A DNA stretch of 64,000 nt from Zygotorulaspora mrakii (Eukaryota > Ascomycota > Saccharomycetes > Saccharomycetales > Saccharomycetaceae). Shown here in pieces: positions 30,540 to 39,037 of the stretch. Position 1 is the first letter of the stretch, and each line of letters begins with the position of its first letter. The notes under the pieces are model-generated. The model was not told the DNA's origin. It did no database searches and saw only the letters and a list, made by a program, of their open reading frames with translations. The position numbers and the translations under genes are program-made. The stretch covers positions 806,001-870,000 of the forward strand of contig NC_050724.1 of assembly GCF_013402915.1 (NCBI RefSeq). The letters run 5' to 3'.

Positions 30540-32936
30540 TCATCTTGCATTTCCTCCAAGAATCCATCCACCCATATTACCCAAATCATCATCACCATAC
30601 AAATCGAGTTGAATAGCTTTTTTATACTTTACCTTTGGTCTGTCTCGCAGCATCCCGTTGTCCACACTTTCCTCTTGATTATTTTCCTTATTCTCATGAT
30701 CGTCACTATTAGAACCGTAAAGCTGCAGATTTAGATCTACTGTTGCGGCGAATGCCTTTGAACTACTATTTGACAGCGATCGTTCACCGGTCGACTTGCG
30801 GTTCAAATTATTACTGCTTGCAGAATCTAGTACGCCAAACACATTGTCATCTCCAACCACTGTACTGATTGATCTTATTTCATCTTCTGATGTCTCCTCC
30901 GCTGTAAAATTTCCATTTCCATTGTGGTATCCTGACATCAATAAATCTTCCTCATCCAATATCTGTATTTCAGGGGGAATTACTTTGTTTGATTTGAAAT
31001 TCAATGCTAAAGGATTTTTGTCACTGTTTGAATTCAACCCTCCCATCAGAGTGCTGAAGAGATTTATAGAGGTCTGCCTTCGATGCTCTTCATATGATTT
31101 GTCAATTAACTTTTTCTCAAACAATTTGTTCGTATTGTTTTCAAGGCTTGGCGAAGTGTCTTTTGATGATTCACTTGGACCTAACCATTTAGAAAATGTT
31201 CCTGGAGCCATGTTTAAATTTTGCAAAGAGGAATTCGAACTACTTGCGCTTGTCGATGGTGACGAAATTCTAGAATAGAACTCCGGTGGTATCAAGCCAT
31301 TGGCAGAATTCTGTCTCGATAACAAGTTCTTATTTAATTTTTTCTTGCCTTTTCTCGAAGATGTTATATCCTCAAACTCTCCATCATGTACATAAATATT
31401 GGAGACTTTACTTTCCTCGAATGATGAAGGTTCGTCTTCAGTAGGTTCTAGAGATAGTGAAGAGCCCCGCTCTTTAAAAGGTCCATGAAGGGCGGGATCC
31501 ATCAGACTCAGTGATCTGAATCTCCCGCGTCTACTTGCAGGTCTTTCGGAGTCACGCACATCAAATGAAGATCCAGATCTTGATAATTTACTCGGTACAC
31601 TGAAACTAATTCCGTCGTCACTGTCATTACCCTTTTCCTTATCATCCTCATCATCCTCTTCGTCATCCTCTTCATCCTCTTCATCCTCTTCATCTCCTTC
31701 TCGGGCAATGTTTTCGAAGTCACCCTCGTCACCTCGGCTGACGAATTGTTCATCATTAATATTTGAAGTGCCGGAGTTGACTTGAGATTCACCCCGAAAA
31801 TTCGACGCATTTCGGGTATCTAAGCTAGTTTGCTTCGCACATGCGGTATTTGAAGTGGATATGTCTCTTGAAGTTGTTTTGTGAATCATCAAATCATCAC
31901 TAGTGAAGCCTTGACTTTTATGCAGCTTTCTATTCAAAGAGAGTGATCGTATTCTGACTGATTTATCCTTATTAGACGTCACTAACGAATTTTGAAAGCT
32001 CAATAATGACGAAGACTCCCTTTTTAAATGTGTCTCTTCTTCACTTGCATCAGTATTGTTATCTTTTGAGGGCTTGGTAGTCAAACCATTATCATGTAAG
32101 GCGTCAATGGAATCTTGCAGAATGTAACTTGTCAGTGGTCGATCCGATAGAATTGTTAGTAGTGCTTTGACACCTGTTAAGTTTGTTATGATGACTATGG
32201 ATTCCAGCGAACCTGATATTTCATGTTTGGATGTGAATTTGGAATTAAGTTGAGCGTAGTATTCTTTAAAAGGCGTTGAAGCGTTTTCAGAAAACTCCAA
32301 ATATGACCCTGTCTGGATGAACTCAATGATTTCGTTTGATATCAATCTTTTATCTAAAAAGGTAAGAAACCATTTGTGAGATGTCGGCGAAACTTCCAAT
32401 CTAAACTTGATCTCTAATTTTCCCGCAGTAATGTACTCCATTAAACTTTCATAGCAGGTCTCCATCAGAAATTTTACAGTTTCAACATATCGTAATGACC
32501 CGGAGGATGATATTGATATCGTACAGATCTTCAGTTGATCATTAAGAGAGATTAAATCCTCCCAAAATTGACCATTTCCATTTGTAAAGCATTTATAGAT
32601 AGACTCTCGTAACAGGTGCAGTTTGAATTTTTTGTTGAATCTTGACAGCTTATAATCAGATAATTCATCCATATAATAGTCGATTGTTGGGATATCAATA
32701 TAAATGTATACTTTGAAGTTGGTAATTGCCGAAGCCTTCTGCTTTGTAAGACTCGTTTTAATAGAATCACCCTGGGGTGGAATCTCAGAGTAATCTATAA
32801 TGAATAATGAGTTGTGTCTTTGCACCCTCACTTTTGGCTCAAACGGAGCACGTTCGTGTTCACACATTTTCTGTACGGCTTCTTTCTGGGCCTTTCCAGT
32901 GTGTGAAGCCCCCCCATCCTTTACAGCACTCCACAT
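30540..32936 (-). CDS. SND1: Probable Snd1 (YDR186C-like), SRP-independent ER targeting
   Basis: The 798-residue protein occupies the place and strand of YDR186C (877) between the UPS locus and CCT6. Snd1 is a ribosome-associated cytosolic factor of the SND route that directs some membrane proteins to the ER. The N-terminal ~270 residues look folded (FIIDYSEIPP, FKVYIYIDIPTIDYYMDELSDYK, SHKWFLTFLDKRLIS). The rest is serine- and asparagine-rich and disordered, with an acidic block at about 412-438. A conserved-looking end reads YKKAIQLDLYG followed by GGWILGGNAR. I recognise no enzyme domain; the name rests mainly on synteny. Confidence 0.65.
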   Translation of the reverse strand: MWSAVKDGGASHTGKAQKEAVQKMCEHERAPFEPKVRVQRHNSLFIIDYSEIPPQGDSIKTSLTKQKASAITNFKVYIYIDIPTIDYYMDELSDYKLSRFNKKFKLHLLRESIYKCFTNGNGQFWEDLISLNDQLKICTISISSSGSLRYVETVKFLMETCYESLMEYITAGKLEIKFRLEVSPTSHKWFLTFLDKRLISNEIIEFIQTGSYLEFSENASTPFKEYYAQLNSKFTSKHEISGSLESIVIITNLTGVKALLTILSDRPLTSYILQDSIDALHDNGLTTKPSKDNNTDASEEETHLKRESSSLLSFQNSLVTSNKDKSVRIRSLSLNRKLHKSQGFTSDDLMIHKTTSRDISTSNTACAKQTSLDTRNASNFRGESQVNSGTSNINDEQFVSRGDEGDFENIAREGDEEDEEDEEDDEEDDEDDKEKGNDSDDGISFSVPSKLSRSGSSFDVRDSERPASRRGRFRSLSLMDPALHGPFKERGSSLSLEPTEDEPSSFEESKVSNIYVHDGEFEDITSSRKGKKKLNKNLLSRQNSANGLIPPEFYSRISSPSTSASSSNSSLQNLNMAPGTFSKWLGPSESSKDTSPSLENNTNKLFEKKLIDKSYEEHRRQTSINLFSTLMGGLNSNSDKNPLALNFKSNKVIPPEIQILDEEDLLMSGYHNGNGNFTAEETSEDEIRSISTVVGDDNVFGVLDSASSNNLNRKSTGERSLSNSSSKAFAATVDLNLQLYGSNSDDHENKENNQEESVDNGMLRDRPKVKYKKAIQLDLYGDDDLGNMGGWILGGNAR

Positions 32937-34433
32937 TACTCACTAGCCTTTAATTATATGATGCACCATACAAAATTAAAGAATTGCACTGTAGACGATG
33001 ATTCCTCAACGCTCAACTAGTGAAAGCAACAAGGTTAGCACAACGCACACTACTCTGTTACAAGCTTACACAGTGGCAGTCTAAAATATGTATACAACTG
33101 AAAGCTCGTATCAGACCTCTAGGTTCACTTGATACCTCAGGATGTGCTATTGCTTCTTTCTTTTATAAAAGTGTTTCATTTCAGCACGATGGAAGAATAC
33201 ATTCGAAGGCGCCTAATGCCAAAAATTCCGATTAAAGAAGGAGCCGCTTTCCTACGAAGATAAGATACGTATAGGGCTGAGAATCTTATTTACATTGCCT
33301 TTAAGTATATGCAATGGAGAGCAAATACTTCTGATGGCAGTAAGTGCCTTCGCTGATCTTTAGGCATAACTGCACCTTTGCTTTCAAAGAACGGATCTGG
33401 AAGACTACTCAACAGCCTCTTGAATGGAGCATATATAAGCTGTTCAATGCTCCTCAACGCCGCTCCTGATGTTTATCTAATGTTCAATTCTTAAGTTGCA
33501 CATGCATCTGCAACATATATAAAGTGTTTTTACATAAGGCTTCGCATACACGCTTTGTTAAGAGCCCTCAGAGCAGTGCAATGCCCTGAAGCTGTTACCA
33601 GAATAATCACGGGTGAGCTCTAGCACCTAAAAATCGTCCTTCACGCGCAATAGGTTAGTTAAGAGTGTAAGTTTGTTCCGTTGAAGTTACTGTAAAAGGT
33701 GAAACAGCATCTTGCAATCGTCCGCGAAGAAAGTGTTTCAAATAACTGCTTGAATTATTCATGAACTTTCCTCAGCTGGAGAACCTGAACTGTTACTGTT
33801 GATATGTTTTTAGTTTGTTCACATTTCATAACTATTTGCAGAGTCCTTGTTTCTACTTTTCGTCGTGCATTTTCTAACTCTCCTTCAGCAGAATCTGTCA
33901 AAATCCTTGTTGTAATCTCCTGCATGCATAATTAGATGTATCTTAAGCGCTTGACGAGAGGTATCTGACCAACTTGTTTCTTTGGATTAATTAACGTTAC
34001 TCCGAATATCTAGCCGCTGAGCGTGTGAAGCTTTCTACCACAGTACAGCTGATTGCAATGCTATCTCAAACCGCAAAAAGGATAAGCTTACGAACATTTT
34101 TCAAATTTATATACCATCTCAAGTGTTCACTCAACAGCGTTTGATTGTGAATCGATTATTAGTTGTCTCAGAACAGGGTCCTTTTTCAATGTTTCCCTAC
34201 TTGAAGTCCTAGAGAGATAAGATTCGGCTGGTGCGCTGCGAACGCAGTTGGTCGAAACACCCTGATAGAAGCAAGAAAAGACCAAAAAACATCTTTGGCG
34301 AATCAGAAGACCTTTCGTAGTAGCTATACGGTAGTCCTTATCTCACCAATCATCCGTTAGCGAATTTGGACTTGCAGTTTTCCCCTCTATTTACCACTCT
34401 GTTCACTTATTTTACGCAGAGGGCTCCAAGACA
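32937..34433. other. 1.5-kb stretch without a recognised gene (SND1-CDD1)
   Basis: This is by far the longest gene-free interval in the window. No open frame exceeds 71 codons, and that one (33020) starts with GTG. TATA-like elements occur at 33161-33170, 33432-33439 and 33516-33523. Inverted repeats occur at 33426-33453 (GGAGCAT/ATGCTCC), 33495-33514 (GTTGCA/TGCAAC) and 34236-34247 (CTGCG-AA-CGCAG). A 24-codon ATG frame at 33189-33263 follows the first TATA. GATAAG sites at 33259, 34081, 34216 and (reversed) 34337 are cores for GATA nitrogen regulators and could serve CDD1. No tRNA, LTR or centromere motif was seen. Confidence 0.5.
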
Positions 34434-34898
34434 ATGTACAGAGAAAACAAGAATGTGGTGGTTCCAGGGGTGACACCAGAACAGTTTAAAGAGTTAAGAG
34501 AGAAGGCATTGGAAGCACGAAATCTTTCGTATTCGCCCTATTCAAATTTCAGAGTTGGCTGCTGCTTGTTAACGGAAGATGGCACATTTGTCAACGGCGC
34601 AAATGTTGAAAATGCTAGTTACGGAGGTGCTATCTGCGCGGAAAGGACAACGATAGTCAAGCTAATTACGAGTTTGAACAATCCTTCGAAGAGGCGCCAA
34701 TGGCGTTGTTTGGCCATAAGCGGGGATTCGATGGACACCTGCATTACACCATGTGGTATATGTAGACAGTTTATTAGGGAATTTGCACCTTTGTCACTAC
34801 CAATAGTGATGTTTAACGGAGATGGCACAAAATGCTTGATGAAAACTCTCGAAGAGCTGCTACCATTGAGTTTTGGACCCGATGATTTGATTCACTAA
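34434..34898 (+). CDS. CDD1: Cytidine deaminase Cdd1
   Basis: The 154-residue enzyme (S. cerevisiae 142) deaminates cytidine and deoxycytidine to uridine forms in pyrimidine salvage. The zinc-site signatures are intact: NVENASYGGAICAERT (catalytic glutamate in the CAE motif) and PCGICRQFI (two zinc cysteines). SYSPYSNFRVGCCLL precedes them. S. cerevisiae CDD1 is YLR245C beside MAP1, as here. Three GATAAG elements within 360 bases upstream suggest control by nitrogen-responsive GATA factors, an inference only. Confidence 0.96.
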   Translation: MYRENKNVVVPGVTPEQFKELREKALEARNLSYSPYSNFRVGCCLLTEDGTFVNGANVENASYGGAICAERTTIVKLITSLNNPSKRRQWRCLAISGDSMDTCITPCGICRQFIREFAPLSLPIVMFNGDGTKCLMKTLEELLPLSFGPDDLIH

Positions 34899-35119
34899 AA
34901 AATTTAGCTTAGCGATATCTTGTATAGCCTGATAGGCAACACACAAAGAAGAAAGAAGTAAAAAAAAATGAAAAATGAAAATGAAAAAATGTTAGTAAAA
35001 TGGTAAAGTCATCACCTTACTTTGAAAAAAATTTTGACTTGGATCATATAAAAGGGACCATAGGCGTTTAAACTCCGTGATTTTTAAAAAAGAACAATTC
35101 ACCACTAGTGTCGTTTTTG

Positions 35120-36244
35120 ATGTCTGAAGTGAATCAAGAGAAAAAGTATTGTGCGGGTTTGCAATGTGGCAAGGAGACAGATTCGAATCTGAAATGCCCA
35201 GTTTGCCTGAAAGTCGGTATCGATTCGTCTTTTTGCGATGAGAGCTGTTACAAGGACAACTATAAATCGCACAAGTCGATTCACCCAAGTGAGGATGACA
35301 AGTCGTATGATCCATTCCCTAAATACAAATACACAGGGAACTTGAGGGCCTCATATCCGCTTACACCAAAAAGACCAATCCCAGAGCATATAGAAAAACC
35401 AGATTGGGCAGACAATGGGATGCCAATACGCGAGCAGAGGAACGACAGACTGAATAAGATTCCAGTTTATACCAAGGAGGAGATCAAAAAAATCAGGAAA
35501 GCATGTATGCTCGGCAGGGAGGTCTTAGATATTGCAAGCGCAGCTGTTATACCAGGTGTCACTACAGACAAGTTGGACGAAATCGTTCACAATGCAACAA
35601 TCGAAAGAAACGCCTACCCATCGCCCCTCAACTATTACAATTTCCCAAAATCGCTGTGTACATCAGTCAATGAAGTGATCTGTCATGGCGTTCCTGACAA
35701 GACTGTTTTAAAAGAAGGTGATATTGTCAATCTCGACGTTTCGTTGTACTTCCAGGGTTTCCATGCCGATTTGAACGAAACTTTTTACGTGGGCGAAAAG
35801 GTGTCAAAAGAAGCTATCAACACCACTGAAACCGCAAGAGAATGTTTAAAAAACGCTATCAAGTTATGTAAACCAGGTGCTACATTTCATGAGCTCGGTG
35901 ATTGTATAGAGAAGCACGCTACTGATAATAAGTGTTCCGTGGTGAGAACTTACTGTGGTCACGGTGTCGGTAAGTATTTCCATTGTGCGCCAAGTATTCC
36001 ACATTATGCCAAGAATAGAACACCCGGTGTTATGAAACAGGGTATGGTTTTCACGATAGAACCTATGATCAACGAAGGCTCATACAAGGATGCCACATGG
36101 CCTGATGATTGGACTGCAGTTACTAGAGATGGCAAATTAAGTGCTCAATTTGAGCATACTTTACTTGTAACAGATTCAGGTGTCGAGATATTGACTGCTA
36201 GAAACAAAAAATCACCAGGAGGACCGAGACAAAGAACCAAGTAA
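35120..36244 (+). CDS. MAP1: Methionine aminopeptidase 1 (Map1)
   Basis: The 374-residue enzyme (S. cerevisiae 387) removes initiator methionine from nascent chains at the ribosome. The N-terminal MYND-like zinc region (about 10-60) shows the expected cysteine and histidine series (CAGLQCGKE, CPVCLKVG, CDESCYKDNYKSHKSIH). The pita-bread catalytic domain follows with VNEVICHGVPD, LNLDVS-type metal aspartates (NLDVSLYFQGFHADLNET), GHGVGKYFH, IEPMINEG and FEHTLLVT, all metal ligands present. The first codon of the open frame is GTG at 35108; the ATG at 35120 gives the conserved start. It follows CDD1 in the same direction. Confidence 0.96.
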   Translation: MSEVNQEKKYCAGLQCGKETDSNLKCPVCLKVGIDSSFCDESCYKDNYKSHKSIHPSEDDKSYDPFPKYKYTGNLRASYPLTPKRPIPEHIEKPDWADNGMPIREQRNDRLNKIPVYTKEEIKKIRKACMLGREVLDIASAAVIPGVTTDKLDEIVHNATIERNAYPSPLNYYNFPKSLCTSVNEVICHGVPDKTVLKEGDIVNLDVSLYFQGFHADLNETFYVGEKVSKEAINTTETARECLKNAIKLCKPGATFHELGDCIEKHATDNKCSVVRTYCGHGVGKYFHCAPSIPHYAKNRTPGVMKQGMVFTIEPMINEGSYKDATWPDDWTAVTRDGKLSAQFEHTLLVTDSGVEILTARNKKSPGGPRQRTK

Positions 36245-36900
36245 ACAGTCAACTGCATGGTGTTTTAGCAGAATCACAACGCGAAAGGCATTCTTCCACA
36301 TTATAAATATAAATTTTGTATACCTCCGTTCGACCGGCGGATGTCTTAATGAATAAGAACTTGGAACATCCAAATATGTAGCAACTCTAATTTCACCACG
36401 ATATACCTGATGTTTTTAAAGTGTGGCATTACCACATTAGCCAAGCATACTGGAGCAATCACTATACAGCTGTGCTAAACCAAGCGAAGCATCGCCGAAG
36501 TTTTTTATTTGATAGCTCAGAAAGGCATAGCAGAGATAGATGCTATAGCCTCAATCTTGCAAGTTCAATCTTGATTTATCAGACACCATCGACAGCTGGT
36601 TATAAAAATGTCAAGAAGTTCGTGCCAAGACTACACACAAAAACAACGGACTTACTTAGCAGTGATTAAGTTTCTTGCTTCAAGTCCTCAAAGCACTTAA
36701 AAAGTTATTTCGCAAAGAACACGAGCAGGCTTTTGTAAAATCATTGGCTTGAAATGTAAAATGATTTCAAGTCGCTATTAGGACAAATGAGAGGCTTCTA
36801 CATTGGCGCAACACAGAAGGCCTCGAATTGTCCTCGAACAACCAAAACACGAGGATATAAAGACGCTTACGTACATTATTATTCAAAAGTGTAAAATATA
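36245..36900. other. MAP1 downstream region, no supported gene
   Basis: These 656 bases contain MAP1 3' sequences and, at the end, the apparent promoter of a small reading frame (TATAAA at 36856-36861). A perfect hairpin CTTGAAAT/ATTTCAAG with an eight-base loop lies at 36748-36771. An 82-codon open frame from 36421 starts with GTG and was rejected. No structural RNA was recognised. Confidence 0.4.
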
Positions 36901-37023
36901 ATGGGCAGGCGGAGAAGAAGCAAATCCAAGAAGGTGGGAATTTCCAAATACATTATGTCCTTGATGGCACGGGTTATGCTTAGCGTATTTGTATATAAGG
37001 TCATTATCACTTTGTTAGGGTAA
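36901..37023 (+). CDS. Possible 40-residue basic/hydrophobic small protein
   Basis: This ATG frame encodes 40 residues. It begins with a strongly basic run (MGRRRRSKSKKVG) and continues into a hydrophobic stretch (about 17-39, IMSLMARVMLSVFVYKVI within it) ending at a TAA. A TATAAA lies 40-45 bases upstream and the base context before the ATG is A-rich (AAATATA), as in expressed yeast genes. The shape suggests a small membrane or mitochondrial protein. I recognise no homologue, and a frame this short may arise by chance; it lies 149 bases before CCT6 and could instead be an upstream frame on a long CCT6 transcript. Confidence 0.4.
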   Translation: MGRRRRSKSKKVGISKYIMSLMARVMLSVFVYKVIITLLG

Positions 37024-37172
37024 CACTTCCGGGCTTTATGTGATAAGTGGCAAAAACTTTTCAGAAGACATATGATGAGATAACTTCGAAAGAGAAAGGA
37101 TAATTCGGATAGTGTACAGTTTCATTCGACCGTTCGTTGAACTCAATTTGCTGATATAGTTAGTAACTCGCT

Positions 37173-38816
37173 ATGTCTCTCCAATTGTTGAATCCAAAGG
37201 CCGAATCTCTTAGAAGAGATGCGGCTCTAAAAGTGAATGTGACCTCCGCCGAGGGTTTGCAATCTGTTCTGGAAACTAATCTAGGTCCAAAAGGTACATT
37301 AAAAATGTTAGTTGATGGTGCAGGAAACATTAAATTGACCAAAGACGGCAAAGTGTTGCTGACCGAGATGCAGATTCAATCGCCAACAGCAGTGTTGATC
37401 GCTCGCGCGGCAGCGGCACAAGATGAAATCACAGGTGATGGTACCACCACAGTAGTTTGTCTGGTTGGCGAACTTTTGAAACAGGCTTATAGATTTATAC
37501 AAGAAGGCGTTCATCCACGGGTCATCACCGATGGGTTTGATATTGCCAGAAAGGAAACGCTAGAGTTTTTGAACGAATACAGAATTTCCAAGAATGGTGA
37601 GCAAGAACTAGACCGTGAATTTCTTCTTCAAGTGGCTAGATCGTCTTTATCGACAAAGGTAGAACCCGAACTGACGGAGATCTTGTCTCCTATCGTTACT
37701 GATGCTGTTCTAAATGTGCAAAACGAGGAGACAGATTCTTTGGATTTGCATATGGTTGAAATTATGCAAATGCAACGTTTATCCCCAAAGGATACGACTT
37801 TCATCAGAGGTTTAGTTCTAGATCATGGAGGAAGGCATCCCGACATGCCAAATAGAGTTGAAAATGCATACGTTTTGATTTTGAACGTCTCCTTAGAAAA
37901 TGAAAAGACTGAGGTCAACTCAAGCTTTTTCTATAGCTCGGCAGATCAAAGAGATAAACTCGCTGCTAGTGAAAGAAAGTTCGTCGATGATAAACTAAAG
38001 AAAATCATCGATTTAAAGAATGAAGTTTGCGGTCTAAATTCGAATAAAGGCTTTGTAATCATAAATCAAAAAGGTATTGATCCAATGTGCTTAGATGTTT
38101 TAGCCAAGAATGGTATTCTAGCATTGAGAAGAGCCAAAAGACGTAATATGGAAAGATTGCAATTGGTTACCAGTGGTGAAGCACAAAATTCTGTTGAAGA
38201 TTTGAGTCCTTCGGTATTAGGATTTTCTAGTTTGATATACGAAGAAAGTATTGGTGAGGAGAAGTTCACTTATGTCACTGCCAATAAAAATTCAAAATCT
38301 TGTACAATCTTAATCAAGGGTTCGACAAATTATGCATTAAATCAAACGAAGGATGCCGTTAGAGACGGTTTAAGGGCTGTAGCGAATGTGCTTAGAGATA
38401 AAATGGTGATTCCAGGTGCTGGTGCTTTCTTTATTGCTGCAGCAAGACATCTAAGAACTTGTAATCAAAATAAATTGGGTGCCACAGGGAAAACGAAGAC
38501 CGGTTTGGATGCATTTGCTGAAGCTCTTCTAGTTGTTCCGAAGACTTTAGTGAAAAACTCAGGCTTCGACGCTCTAGACGTCCTTGCAATGTGTGAAGAT
38601 GAACTGAATGAGGCAGACGAAGAAGGTGAACGCAGGTACGTTGGTGTTGATCTTAAAATTGGAGACACATGTGATCCAACCATTGAAGGCATTTGGGATT
38701 CATACCGTGTCATTAGAAATGCGGTAAATGGAGCCAGCGGTATTGCTAGCAACTTACTCCTCTGTGACGAATTACTGAGGGCAGGTAGATCAACGCTGAA
38801 AGAAGGAGCTCAATAA
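37173..38816 (+). CDS. CCT6: CCT chaperonin zeta subunit Cct6
   Basis: The 547-residue protein (S. cerevisiae 546) is the zeta subunit of the cytosolic TRiC/CCT ring that folds actin and tubulin. Group II chaperonin signatures are present: NLGPKGTLKMLVDGAG (36-51), LTKDGKVLL, the ATP-site GDGTTT at 88-93, and VIPGAGAFFIAAARHL in the C-terminal equatorial half. MSLQLLNPKAESLRRDAAL is the typical zeta start. Neighbours CCT6-SLY1-RVB1-HST4 follow YDR188W-YDR191W exactly. Confidence 0.98.
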   Translation: MSLQLLNPKAESLRRDAALKVNVTSAEGLQSVLETNLGPKGTLKMLVDGAGNIKLTKDGKVLLTEMQIQSPTAVLIARAAAAQDEITGDGTTTVVCLVGELLKQAYRFIQEGVHPRVITDGFDIARKETLEFLNEYRISKNGEQELDREFLLQVARSSLSTKVEPELTEILSPIVTDAVLNVQNEETDSLDLHMVEIMQMQRLSPKDTTFIRGLVLDHGGRHPDMPNRVENAYVLILNVSLENEKTEVNSSFFYSSADQRDKLAASERKFVDDKLKKIIDLKNEVCGLNSNKGFVIINQKGIDPMCLDVLAKNGILALRRAKRRNMERLQLVTSGEAQNSVEDLSPSVLGFSSLIYEESIGEEKFTYVTANKNSKSCTILIKGSTNYALNQTKDAVRDGLRAVANVLRDKMVIPGAGAFFIAAARHLRTCNQNKLGATGKTKTGLDAFAEALLVVPKTLVKNSGFDALDVLAMCEDELNEADEEGERRYVGVDLKIGDTCDPTIEGIWDSYRVIRNAVNGASGIASNLLLCDELLRAGRSTLKEGAQ

Positions 38817-39037
38817 TTAACTCATTAAATAGATACTTAGAAAATGAGTGCAACTTAGCAGTATTATCTTAATATATATCTTTCTCTGTGCTGTTTGGAG
38901 GAGCCTCGTGCGATTTCGCGTAGCGGCCAACATTTAGTACAAGTGAACAGATATCAACACCTCATAAGAAACAAATAAAGACCAACACAATAGAGCTTCA
39001 TACTACCTCTATATAGTTACACTGGTCAAATTCAAGC

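Noticed and set aside
33189..33263. 24-codon ATG frame after a TATA-like element in the 1.5-kb gap
   Set aside because: Too short to separate from chance without conservation; mentioned only as part of the gap description.
34231..34262. Short hairpin and GGTCGAAACACC suggesting a tRNA-like element before CDD1
   Set aside because: The B-box match is poor, no acceptor stem or A box is present, and the palindrome is only five bases per arm.
32937..34433. Centromere in the long gap
   Set aside because: No CDEI-CDEII-CDEIII arrangement: there is no TCACGTG followed by a long A/T-rich segment and a CCGAA-containing element.
36421..36669. 82-codon open frame after MAP1
   Set aside because: It starts with GTG, contains no recognisable motif and is not needed to explain anything.
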